Notes: generated by a model from the sequence alone, not told the origin. A stretch of 6,365 nt of DNA from Bacillota bacterium (GCA_019415425.1 DXZF01000163.1:1-6365); one strand, 5' to 3'; shown: positions 1 to 6,171, numbered from the stretch's first letter. A program made the numbers and translations.

Positions 1-561
1 GTGGATCGCGTCTCTGACGGTACGGGGCTGATTGTGGAAAAGACGCTGGCCGAACTGAAGAAGCTCTCCTTCAACCGCACGCATCCCGAGGTCAAGGCTT
101 CTCTGCCGACGCTGGAAGAGGTGCTGTCATTTTTGCGCGGCACACAGATGAGTGTCAATATCGAGCTGAAGACCAATGTGTTTTTGTACGAGGGCATCGA
201 GGAGAAGACGATCGCGCTGGTGAAGCGCTGCGGCATGAAGAGCCGTACGATTTACTCCTCCTTTAATCACTACACGCTGATGCGGCTGCGGCAGGTCGAG
301 CCCGGCGCGCGCATTGGGCTGCTGTACGAATGCGGCCTTGTAGACCCGTGGAAATATGCCAACCAGCTGGGGGCGGATGCCATCCATCCGCATTTTCTTG
401 CGCTGCGCGCACCGGGTGTGGTGGCGGCGTGCGAGGCGCATGGGGTGTCCGTACATCCCTGGACCGTGGACGATGGCGACCGCATGCGCGAGTTGGCACA
501 GTTGGGCGTCCATGCCATCATCACCAACAAACCGGATCTGGCAGTTGAGGTACTGGCATAA
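1..561 (+). CDS. Glycerophosphodiester phosphodiesterase, 5'-truncated by the window edge
   Basis: The product should hydrolyse glycerophosphodiesters to glycerol 3-phosphate and an alcohol, as UgpQ/GlpQ-type enzymes do. The visible 186 residues match the C-terminal three quarters of the GDPD TIM barrel. They start at the DR-(T/V)-(S/T)-DGTG element, followed by TLAELKKL, the LPTLEEVL segment (about 35-42), the barrel strand NIELK (53-57, with the family's conserved Glu and Lys), TVDD after Trp154, and the closing AIITNKPD (172-179). The N-terminal HRG, ENT and E-x-D metal-binding and catalytic motifs are missing. The GTG at base 1 is therefore almost certainly an internal valine codon, and roughly 45-55 residues lie upstream of the window. 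A cytoplasmic enzyme is likely, but a signal peptide cannot be excluded because the N-terminus is not seen. The gene ends in TAA, and 108 bases separate it from the permease gene. The family call is firm; the exact substrate is unknown. Confidence 0.9.
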   Translation: MDRVSDGTGLIVEKTLAELKKLSFNRTHPEVKASLPTLEEVLSFLRGTQMSVNIELKTNVFLYEGIEEKTIALVKRCGMKSRTIYSSFNHYTLMRLRQVEPGARIGLLYECGLVDPWKYANQLGADAIHPHFLALRAPGVVAACEAHGVSVHPWTVDDGDRMRELAQLGVHAIITNKPDLAVEVLA

Positions 562-568
562 AGACGAT

Positions 569-597
569 TCGACAATAAAAACGTTTCAAGATATAGC
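569..597 (+). promoter_or_regulatory. Possible sigma-A promoter ahead of the MFS gene
   Basis: TCGACA (569-574, five of six matches to TTGACA) is followed after 17 bases by TATAGC (592-597, four of six to TATAAT). It lies in an AT-richer part of the gap between the phosphodiesterase and permease genes. Transcription would start near 604, giving a leader of about 65 bases before the permease start. The match is moderate and a chance match is possible. No terminator is visible upstream of it, so read-through from the first gene is also plausible. Confidence 0.3.
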
Positions 598-669
598 TGA
601 GGGAAATCCGATCGAGGGGACACATCCGTATGAGCATGCGGGTGTCGATAGGAGAGGGGAACTTGTATC

Positions 670-1890
670 ATGGAAACGAAACAGGGAGTCGAAAACCTGG
701 CTGCGAAGGCGGCGCAGGCTAGAAAGACGCGCATCGCTTTTTCTGTGCTGATCTTTTTGTACTGGGCGGCACTGGGCACGCTGGCGTTTCATGTGCTGCT
801 GTTACGGGATTGCGGCTTTACCAGCACGCAAGTGGGCGTTGTCATGGCGCTCAACTTTTTGACCGGTATCATCGGGCCGCCCATCTGGGGCCTTGTGGCG
901 GATCGTATCCGATCGATGAAAAAGACGTTTCTCATGGTCATGACGGGAACTGGACTGATGACCTTCCTGTTGCCTGCTACGCGGTACGTGGTATTGGGCA
1001 GCCTCCCGGTCGTGGCGTTGACCCTGCCAATGTTCACGCTGTTTCGCGCACCTACGGGCTCACTCATCGATGGGTGGATTGTCAGCGTGTGCAACCAGTA
1101 TGAGCGGATGACATACGCACAGATCCGTCTGTGGGGGTCGATCGGCTATGCGGTGATGGCGATGATCTTCACATTCTTTGCCGAAAGGTGTGGTATCGCA
1201 GCACCCTACTATATGAGCGTGGTTGTCATTGCCGCCGTGGTACTGCTGGCCGCGAGGCAACCGGATGAGCAGCGCACACAGGTGCGCCGGCAATCGGAGG
1301 GAAAGGTCAATCCGTTACGGCTGCTCAGAAATTATCCGTTTGTCGTGCTGTTGCTGTTCAACACGGTGTTGACGCTCTGCTCCAATGCATCCGGCAGCTT
1401 TATGCCGTACCTGATTGAAGAAATTGGAGCGGATGCGACGCTCTATGGCGTTGTCGCTGGCTGTAAAGCGCTGTTTGAGGTGCCGATTATGCTCTTCGGC
1501 CGCCGACTGATCGAACGATACAAACTGTCTACATTGGTGGGGATGGTAGGCGTACTGTACTTGGTAGAGCAGATTGCGTATCAGTTTGTGCAGACATTAC
1601 CACATATTTTTGTAGCACAGTGTATACAGGGCTGCGCCTATGGCTTATACTTAACTGTTGCGATCCAGTATGCATATATGCTCGCGCCGCGGGAGCTGTC
1701 CGCCTCGGCGCAGTCCATGTTGACCATGACGATATTTACGGGCAGCATTCTGAGTAGCTTATTGGGTGGCTGGCTGATCGAAGTGCTCAGCATCCGAGGG
1801 TTGTACCGCATCACGGCCCTGGTACTGGCCGTGGGGCTTGTGCTGTACATGTCATCCTCTGCATTGCAGCGGCGGATTCAGCACATTTGA
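670..1890 (+). CDS. Major facilitator superfamily permease, LacY-like / MFS_1_like type
   Basis: This 406-residue protein has the length and hydrophobic pattern of a 12-helix MFS secondary transporter of the cytoplasmic membrane. Approximate helices lie at 21-44, 53-75, 87-104, 108-126, 155-172, 176-195, then 222-240, 256-276, 288-306, 311-336, 346-370 and 377-396. The polar loop at 196-220 (rich in Arg, Gln and Glu) is the usual central cytoplasmic linker between the two halves. The loop after helix 2 carries the MFS motif A form GLVADRIRSMKK (74-85), and a degenerate copy GRRLIERYK follows helix 8 (277-285). The sequence QIRLWGSIGYA (151-161) resembles the conserved segment before helix 5 in the oligosaccharide and nucleoside symporter relatives of LacY. 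The substrate cannot be told. The start ATG has a purine-rich GGAGAGGGG at 651-659. gnd follows 54 bases downstream, so co-transcription is possible. Confidence 0.88.
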   Translation: METKQGVENLAAKAAQARKTRIAFSVLIFLYWAALGTLAFHVLLLRDCGFTSTQVGVVMALNFLTGIIGPPIWGLVADRIRSMKKTFLMVMTGTGLMTFLLPATRYVVLGSLPVVALTLPMFTLFRAPTGSLIDGWIVSVCNQYERMTYAQIRLWGSIGYAVMAMIFTFFAERCGIAAPYYMSVVVIAAVVLLAARQPDEQRTQVRRQSEGKVNPLRLLRNYPFVVLLLFNTVLTLCSNASGSFMPYLIEEIGADATLYGVVAGCKALFEVPIMLFGRRLIERYKLSTLVGMVGVLYLVEQIAYQFVQTLPHIFVAQCIQGCAYGLYLTVAIQYAYMLAPRELSASAQSMLTMTIFTGSILSSLLGGWLIEVLSIRGLYRITALVLAVGLVLYMSSSALQRRIQHI

Positions 1891-1944
1891 TCCAAACCGG
1901 CTACCATGCAATAGGACAGAGGACAAATACAAAGGAGATGCAAG

Positions 1945-3354
1945 ATGAAACAGGCAGACATTGGACTCATTGGACTGGCCGTCATGGGGCAGAACCTGGT
2001 GCTCAATATGGAGGACCACGGATACACGGTGGCCGTGTTCAACCGCACGCAGGCAAAGACGCAGGACTTTATGCAGGGGCCGGCCAAGGGAAGGAAGATC
2101 ATCCCGACGCAAACGCTTGCCGAGCTTGTCAGTGTGCTCAAGGTGCCGCGCCGCATCATGATGATGGTCAAGGCGGGTGAAGCGGTGGACGCGATGATCG
2201 ATGCGCTGCTGCCGTTGCTGGAACAGGGCGATATCCTCATTGATGGCGGCAACTCGCACTATCCGGATACCATCCGCAGGCACGCCTTTTTGGCAGAAAA
2301 GGGCATCGAATACCTGGGCGTTGGCGTGTCGGGCGGCGAAGAAGGCGCGCGCTTTGGCCCGTCCATCATGCCGGGCGGCAACCGTGCGGCATATGACCAT
2401 GTGGCGCCCATTCTTACGGCCATCTCCGCCAAAGTGCAGGGTAACGTGCCGTGTTGCGATTACATCGGGCCCGATGGCGCCGGCCATTTTGTCAAGATGA
2501 CGCACAACGGCATTGAATATGCGGATATGCAGTTGATTGCCGAGACGTACGACCTGTTGCGCCGTTTGGGCGGCTATTCGACCGAGCAGATGCAGCAGAT
2601 CTTCACAAGTTGGAACCAGGGCGAGTTGGAGAGCTACCTGATCGAGATCACCGCGGACATTTTGGGCAAAAAGGACGAGGAGACCGGCAAGCCCATGGTG
2701 GATGTCATCTTGGACGCTGCGGGCCAAAAGGGGACCGGCATCTGGACGTCGCGTGCAGCGCTGGAGCAGGGCGTGCCTGCGCCCTCCATCGCAGAAGCGG
2801 TATTTGCCCGCGCCATTTCGGCACAAAAGCAGCAACGCGTTGCGGCCAGCGGCCAGATGGCAGGGCCGCAGCCGCAGCAGGTCGGCGATCCTGCACAGCT
2901 TGCGATCGACTTGGAGAACGCGCTGTATGCCGCCAAGATCTGCGCGTATGCACAGGGATTTGACCTCTTAAAGAGCGCCTCGGACGCGCGCCAGTGGCAT
3001 TTGCAACTGGGACGGATTGCGCTTCTGTGGCGCGGCGGATGCATCATCCGCGCACAGTTTTTGGAAAAGATCAACGAGGCGTATGAGAAAAATCCCGACC
3101 TCGAAAACCTGATGCTGGATCCGTTCTTTGCCTCCCAGCTGGAAAAGGCACAGGAGGGATGGCGGCGCATCATCGCACAGGCTGCGCAAAACGGCGTGAG
3201 CATCCCCTGCCTCTCCTCGGCACTGGCGTACTATGATGCCTATCGCACCCGTGTGCTGCCTGCCAACCTCCTGCAGGCGCAACGCGACTACTTTGGCGCC
3301 CATACATACCAGCGTGTGGATAAAGAAGGCATCTTCCACACACAGTGGATCTAA
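1945..3354 (+). CDS. gnd: 6-phosphogluconate dehydrogenase, decarboxylating
   Basis: This enzyme of the oxidative pentose phosphate pathway converts 6-phosphogluconate to ribulose 5-phosphate and CO2 and yields NADPH in the cytoplasm. At 469 residues it is full length for the long (about 470-residue) class. The N-terminal Rossmann fold shows GLAVMG (10-15). NRT (33-35) at the end of the second strand is the pattern of NADP-preferring enzymes. The substrate site is intact: SGG at 129-131, KMTHNGIEY at 184-192 with the catalytic Lys184 and Glu191 and with Asn188, and QKGTGIWT at 261-268. The C-terminal RDYFGAHTY (447-455) supplies Arg447 and His453, which reach into the partner subunit in the family's dimer. 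It ends normally with EGIFHTQW. AAAGGAG at 1931-1937 lies seven bases before the ATG, which fixes the start. No zwf or other pentose phosphate gene is visible in the window. Confidence 0.97.
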   Translation: MKQADIGLIGLAVMGQNLVLNMEDHGYTVAVFNRTQAKTQDFMQGPAKGRKIIPTQTLAELVSVLKVPRRIMMMVKAGEAVDAMIDALLPLLEQGDILIDGGNSHYPDTIRRHAFLAEKGIEYLGVGVSGGEEGARFGPSIMPGGNRAAYDHVAPILTAISAKVQGNVPCCDYIGPDGAGHFVKMTHNGIEYADMQLIAETYDLLRRLGGYSTEQMQQIFTSWNQGELESYLIEITADILGKKDEETGKPMVDVILDAAGQKGTGIWTSRAALEQGVPAPSIAEAVFARAISAQKQQRVAASGQMAGPQPQQVGDPAQLAIDLENALYAAKICAYAQGFDLLKSASDARQWHLQLGRIALLWRGGCIIRAQFLEKINEAYEKNPDLENLMLDPFFASQLEKAQEGWRRIIAQAAQNGVSIPCLSSALAYYDAYRTRVLPANLLQAQRDYFGAHTYQRVDKEGIFHTQWI

Positions 3355-3382
3355 ATTTTGTCAAATCATTGTACGATATTCT

Positions 3383-3418
3383 ACACACGCGCAACTGGTC
3401 ACCCGGCTGCGCGTGTGT
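3383..3418. repeat. Near-perfect inverted repeat overlapping the hlyD-like gene promoter
   Basis: ACACACGCGCA (3383-3393) and TGCGCGTGTGT (3408-3418) are exact reverse complements, 11 of 11. Inside them, after one A/C mismatch, CTGG (3395-3398) pairs with CCGG (3403-3406) including one G-T wobble, around a TCAC loop. The whole element folds as a 16-position hairpin. The 3' arm touches the -10 element at 3419, and the -35 element falls in the apical part. This geometry suits a repressor operator. As RNA it could also act as a barrier behind gnd, but no run of T follows, so it is not a standard intrinsic terminator. Confidence 0.75.
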
Positions 3419-3424
3419 TATACT
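3396..3424 (+). promoter_or_regulatory. Sigma-A promoter with extended -10, before the hlyD-like gene, ylmE and sepF
   Basis: TATACT at 3419-3424 matches TATAAT at five of six positions. It is preceded by TG one base upstream (3416-3417), giving the extended -10 form TGNTATAMT. TGGTCA at 3396-3401 matches TTGACA at four of six positions with an ideal 17-base spacer. Transcription should begin near 3431, leaving a leader of about 40 bases before the GTG at 3471. This is the only good promoter in the gap after gnd, so it likely drives the adaptor, ylmE and sepF, and perhaps divIVA. Confidence 0.6.
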
Positions 3425-3430
3425 ATATCA

Positions 3431-3440
3431 ATCTATAGAT
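3431..3440. repeat. 10-base perfect palindrome at the predicted transcription start
   Basis: ATCTATAGAT reads identically on both strands. It begins seven bases after the -10 element, which places it at about +1 to +10. A protein bound here could block initiation or clearance. Short AT-rich palindromes also occur by chance, so only the position makes it notable. Confidence 0.3.
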
Positions 3441-3457
3441 GTATTTGTCGAAAGAGG

Positions 3458-3466
3458 GGAAGGTGA
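3458..3466 (+). promoter_or_regulatory. Ribosome binding site deciding the hlyD-like gene start
   Basis: GGAAGGTGA lies four bases before the GTG at 3471 and contains AAGGTGA, a close match to the anti-Shine-Dalgarno complement. Neither the earlier in-frame GTG at 3345, which sits inside the gnd coding end, nor the later ATG at 3498 has a comparable site. This supports the GTG start. Confidence 0.65.
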
Positions 3467-3470
3467 CATC

Positions 3471-4682
3471 GTGGCCGGAAAAAGACGCAGGCGCAAAATG
3501 ACCAGACGCTTTTACATCGTCATGGCGAGTCTTGTAGCCATTGTGGCACTGGTGTCGGTGTGGGCGTTGCGCGGGCCGGCGGAAGCGGTCATCGCACAGG
3601 ATACGCTGGCGCTGGAGCAGGACGTGAACGTCGTGATCGTGCGCGACGAAAAGGTGTACAGTGCGACCAACTATTCGGCAGCCACCTTCTTTGCCACTGA
3701 AGGAGAGAAGATCACCAAAGGATCCACCGTTGCACAGGTGTACAAGTGGGGGTTCAACCAGAAATTGATGACCGACCTCATCACGGCGCAGGAAAATATC
3801 CGCGATGCGCAGGAGAACGACATTTGGCGCGAGGTGGTCAATAGCGATCTCAACGAGATCAATACCAAAATCAGCAACAACATCCAGGAGATTGCCGCCG
3901 TCGTACAGGGCAACAGCACGGCGGATATCGTCTCGCTTGAGCGCAGGTTGCGCGAGCTCTTTGAACAAAAGCAGACGTTTTTAAAACAGAATGTGCAGGC
4001 GGATGCGCGCCTCAACGATCTGTACGCAAAGGAGGAGCAGGCGCAGAGCGTACTGGACAACTGGCGTGAGGAGGTCACGGCGGAGGATACGGGCGTCATC
4101 AGCTTCTATCTGGACGGTCTGGAATCGCAGCTGACGCCCTACAATCTGGATACGATTACAAAGACGGATATCCAGAACGCACAAAAGGGCGTCGTCACGG
4201 GCACGGGCAGCGATTCGAGCACCACCAAGCCGCTGTACCGGCTGATCAACAATTACAACTGGTATTGTCTGATCTATGTGGACAACAATCACACCATCGA
4301 TGAACTGCGCGAGGGGTGTGAAGCGCGCATGACGTTTGAAGGCTATCTGGATCGCCCCTACACGGCCAAAGTGACCAGCGTACGTTCGCCGGAAGGCGGC
4401 GGCATGTTGTATGTGCTGGAGATGAGCGAGGACGTCACACCGCTTTTGAGCGTGCGCACGGCAAACGCCACATTGCGCGTAGAGTATGAGGGCTTGAGCG
4501 TGCCGCAGGACGCGATCTTCACGCAGGATAAGCAAACCATGCTCAAGGCTGAAATCAACGGCACCGTCAGCTTTGTGCCGGTAGAAGTGCTCATTGCAGA
4601 CGATGAAAAGGGCACCTGTATCGTGCAGAGCCTCAATGCCGACGTGCCGTTGGACACCAATACCAAGATCTATTTGAGGTAA
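3471..4682 (+). CDS. HlyD-like membrane fusion/adaptor protein, linked to the division cluster
   Basis: From the GTG at 3471 the protein has 403 residues. A short Arg/Lys-rich N-terminus (4-13) precedes one membrane helix (about 14-34), giving an N-in, C-out single-span protein. The outer part has the layout of HlyD-type adaptors: a lipoyl-like half motif ending in EGEKITKGSTVAQV (77-90), a long alpha-helical, probably coiled-coil, section (about 97-200), a second lipoyl-like half (AEDTGVISFYLDGLE, 204-218), then a beta-rich region (about 255-340) and GLSVPQDAIF (341-350), a form common in HlyD-like proteins. The frame stays open back to a GTG at 3345 that overlaps gnd. That extension lacks a ribosome binding site and would precede the promoter, so I rejected it. 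No ABC, RND or MFS partner gene adjoins it. The gene sits five bases before ylmE and is probably co-transcribed with it. The role is unknown; by context it may serve the envelope during division rather than drug efflux. Confidence 0.8.
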   Translation: MAGKRRRRKMTRRFYIVMASLVAIVALVSVWALRGPAEAVIAQDTLALEQDVNVVIVRDEKVYSATNYSAATFFATEGEKITKGSTVAQVYKWGFNQKLMTDLITAQENIRDAQENDIWREVVNSDLNEINTKISNNIQEIAAVVQGNSTADIVSLERRLRELFEQKQTFLKQNVQADARLNDLYAKEEQAQSVLDNWREEVTAEDTGVISFYLDGLESQLTPYNLDTITKTDIQNAQKGVVTGTGSDSSTTKPLYRLINNYNWYCLIYVDNNHTIDELREGCEARMTFEGYLDRPYTAKVTSVRSPEGGGMLYVLEMSEDVTPLLSVRTANATLRVEYEGLSVPQDAIFTQDKQTMLKAEINGTVSFVPVEVLIADDEKGTCIVQSLNADVPLDTNTKIYLR

Positions 4683-4687
4683 AAGCC

Positions 4688-5371
4688 ATGGAAGAAGCCT
4701 ATTTGCGCGTCAAGGAGACCATCGCGCAGGCCGCGCGTCGCGCCGGGCGCCAACCGCAAGAGATTGCCCTCATCGCTGTAAGCAAATACGCAACGATGCA
4801 GCAGGTGGAGCAATTGCACCAATTGGGGCAACAGGCCTTTGCGGAAAACCGGGCCGACAAGCTGCTGGAAAAAAATGAACAGCTTTCTTTTCAAGCAATT
4901 TGGCATTTTATTGGACAATTACAAACCAATAAGGTAAAATACATAATTGACAAAGTCAGTCTGATCCATTCGGTGGACAGGCTGTCCTTGGCAAAGGAGA
5001 TCGACAAGCGTGCAGCACAACATCATTTGCACATGGATGTGTTGCTTCAGGTGCGCTTTGATGAGAACCCGCAGCGCGGGGGCGTGGCGCCGCAGGAGCT
5101 GGAAGCATTGCTCTGTGCGTGCGGTGCGCTATCCTCCATCGCGGTACGCGGGCTGATGTGTGTCGCGCCTTTGCATGCGGACAGGGCGCAGACGGAGCGC
5201 TGCTTTGATGCGCTTTACGAACTGTCCCAGCAGCTTAAGGGGCGTTGTCCTCAAAACGCATCCATGGAACACCTGTCCATGGGGATGAGCAACGACTATC
5301 CCTTGGCAATTGAACACGGCGCCACGATGGTTCGCGTCGGTTCCGCGCTGTTTGGCAAGCACGATCAATAA
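4688..5371 (+). CDS. ylmE: YggS/YlmE family PLP-binding homeostasis protein
   Basis: Members of this family (PROSC, YggS, YlmE) bind pyridoxal 5'-phosphate on a TIM-barrel fold like that of alanine racemase's N-terminal domain. They keep free PLP and some amino-acid pools in balance, and no catalytic activity is firmly assigned. The 227 residues are normal length. IAVSK (29-33) holds the PLP lysine, Lys33. FAENRADKL (51-59), WHFIGQLQTNKVK (72-84), IHSVDR (93-98), QVRFDENPQRGG (121-132), GLMCVAP (155-161) and the C-terminal phosphate-site block LSMGMSNDYPLAIEHG with VRVGSALFG (196-223) are all present. GAGGT at 4676-4680 serves as the ribosome binding site and overlaps the stop codon of the upstream gene, which suggests translational coupling. 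The section coding for residues about 61-90 is much richer in AT than the rest of the gene. The position before sepF is the same as in Bacillus and many clostridia. Confidence 0.95.
   Translation: MEEAYLRVKETIAQAARRAGRQPQEIALIAVSKYATMQQVEQLHQLGQQAFAENRADKLLEKNEQLSFQAIWHFIGQLQTNKVKYIIDKVSLIHSVDRLSLAKEIDKRAAQHHLHMDVLLQVRFDENPQRGGVAPQELEALLCACGALSSIAVRGLMCVAPLHADRAQTERCFDALYELSQQLKGRCPQNASMEHLSMGMSNDYPLAIEHGATMVRVGSALFGKHDQ
4912..4940 (+). promoter_or_regulatory. Possible internal promoter in ylmE
   Basis: TGGACA (4912-4917, five of six to TTGACA) and TAAAAT (4935-4940, five of six to TATAAT) are separated by exactly 17 bases. They lie within the most AT-rich stretch of the window: 16 G or C among the 60 bases at 4891-4950. 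Transcription would start near 4947, inside ylmE, and could supply sepF and divIVA separately from ylmE. The DNA also codes for a conserved protein segment, so a chance match cannot be ruled out. Confidence 0.35.
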
Positions 5372-5377
5372 CGATGC

Positions 5378-5384
5378 AAGGAGA
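5378..5384 (+). promoter_or_regulatory. Ribosome binding site deciding the sepF start
   Basis: AAGGAGA ends six bases before the ATG at 5391. The frame is open upstream to 5310, inside ylmE, but the upstream part does not resemble SepF, which typically starts with a short basic amphipathic helix. The site and the homology agree on 5391. Confidence 0.8.
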
Positions 5385-5390
5385 AGAAAA

Positions 5391-6074
5391 ATGGCAAAGA
5401 AAAAGATCTTTGGCAAGGTTCTGGACTTGATCGGTCTGGAAGAGACGGCCATCGACGAGGATGAAAACTACGACTTCGACAATGAAGATGACGATATGTT
5501 CGACGAGACCCCGTCGCGCCGCAAGGGGCGTTACGACGAGGACGATTTCGACGATGAAGACGACATCGACGAAATAGACGACCGACGTCCTGCATTTGGC
5601 AGGAACAGGCGCAACAGGCAGACGCGCGAGACGCAGCGGGACGCATTTGAATCGTCTGCCCAGCGCGATCGCGAGTTCCAGGATCGTGCGAGCACGCGTG
5701 AACGGGAGCCGCAGGAATTTTCCAGAGAGAATAGAGAGAATAAGGTGGTAGGTTTGGCGCAGAATCCCAACAACAAAATGAAAATGATCGTCTACCAGCC
5801 CATGACGTATGACGATACCCAGAATATCATCGACAACCTCAAAAACCGCAAGCCGGTGATTGTCAACCTCGAGAGCCTCGAGGTGGATATTGCCCAGCGC
5901 ATTCTGGATTTCATGTCGGGTGCGGTGTATGCGCTCAACGGAAGCATTCATAAGATCTCCAAGGGAATCTTTATCTTGGTGCCCAATAACGTCGACATCA
6001 GCGGGAACATTCCGGACGACCTCAAGGGAAAGAGCTTTTACACCTTGGGAAATCGGTCGCGCCGCGAGTACTAA
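5391..6074 (+). CDS. sepF: Cell division protein SepF, with a long charged linker
   Basis: SepF binds the C-terminal tail of FtsZ and anchors Z-ring filaments to the membrane at the septum. The 227 residues split into three parts. Residues 1-16 (MAKKKIFGKVLDLIGL) can form the amphipathic membrane-binding helix. Residues 17-120 are a predicted disordered linker: 27 Asp/Glu among 17-64, then 15 Arg among 65-115. Residues about 129-220 are the conserved SepF domain: KMIVYQPMTYDDTQNIIDNL, KPVIVNLESLEVDIAQRILDF, then SGAVYALNGSIHKISKGIFILVP. The last of these carries the glycine-containing helix and strand used for dimer formation and FtsZ binding. The protein is clearly longer than Bacillus subtilis SepF, which has roughly 150 residues; nearly all the excess is linker. 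The gene follows ylmE by 19 bases with its own strong ribosome binding site, so it is likely in the same operon. Confidence 0.95.
   Translation: MAKKKIFGKVLDLIGLEETAIDEDENYDFDNEDDDMFDETPSRRKGRYDEDDFDDEDDIDEIDDRRPAFGRNRRNRQTRETQRDAFESSAQRDREFQDRASTREREPQEFSRENRENKVVGLAQNPNNKMKMIVYQPMTYDDTQNIIDNLKNRKPVIVNLESLEVDIAQRILDFMSGAVYALNGSIHKISKGIFILVPNNVDISGNIPDDLKGKSFYTLGNRSRREY
5535..5582 (+). repeat. Low-complexity GAC/GAA-rich tract in the SepF linker
   Basis: The tract codes for residues 49-64 of SepF, of which 13 are Asp or Glu. At DNA level it is a string of GAC, GAT, GAA and GAG codons broken by TTC, ATC and ATA. Such tracts can change length by slippage. No exact tandem unit longer than a few bases is present. 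Confidence 0.5.
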
Positions 6075-6171
6075 AGGGCGCAAGGGGACATCCGCAATGG
6101 GCGTTGCCAACGGGTGGGTCCCGCTGCGAATACGCAAATAAGAGAATTGACAGACAAGGAGTGAGCCATCC
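6075..6171 (+). other. sepF-divIVA gap with a GC-rich imperfect inverted repeat
   Basis: This 97-base gap contains no gene. CGCA (6079-6082) can pair with TGCG (6125-6128), and GGGAC (6085-6089) with GTCCC (6118-6122), separated by a small internal loop. Inside, CCG (6092-6094) can pair with CGG (6111-6113), and a compact dyad CGTTG/CAACG is centred at 6107. No T run follows, so it is not a clear terminator. It could slow polymerase or form a leader structure for divIVA, or it may be chance folding in GC-rich DNA. Confidence 0.35.
6156..6161 (+). promoter_or_regulatory. Ribosome binding site of divIVA
   Basis: AAGGAG, within AAGGAGTGA, lies ten bases before the ATG at 6172. This is slightly wide but acceptable spacing. 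No other in-frame start nearby fits the DivIVA N-terminus. Confidence 0.7.

Noticed and set aside
1887..1915. TTGATC-N17-AATAGG as a promoter for gnd
   Set aside because: The -10 matches at only about three of six positions. It is too weak to list as a feature.
1852..2835. Long open frame on the - strand opposite the MFS end and gnd
   Set aside because: It lies antisense to a fully conserved gnd. Its product is rich in Arg and His with no family likeness, typical of a shadow frame in GC-rich coding DNA.
3358..3382. TTGTCA after gnd as a -35 element
   Set aside because: The nearest -10-like sequence, TATTCT, is only 13 bases away, too close for sigma-A.
3383..3418. Inverted repeat as an intrinsic terminator of gnd
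   Set aside because: The stem is strong, but the 3' flank (TATACTATATC) is not a T tract, and neither is the flank on the other strand. The fit to a promoter/operator is better.
3439..3501. 20-codon upstream open frame overlapping the HlyD-like gene start
   Set aside because: It has no ribosome binding site, would start about eight bases from the predicted transcription start, and its codons run through the adaptor's own ribosome binding site.
3423..3968. Open frame on the - strand opposite the HlyD-like gene
   Set aside because: It overlaps a well-supported + strand gene, has no ribosome binding site noted and no recognisable motif.
4947..4952. Perfect TTGACA inside ylmE
   Set aside because: No -10-like hexamer is present 16-18 bases downstream.
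6147..6152. Perfect TTGACA before divIVA
   Set aside because: The matching -10 would fall on the divIVA start codon, where no TATAAT-like sequence exists.
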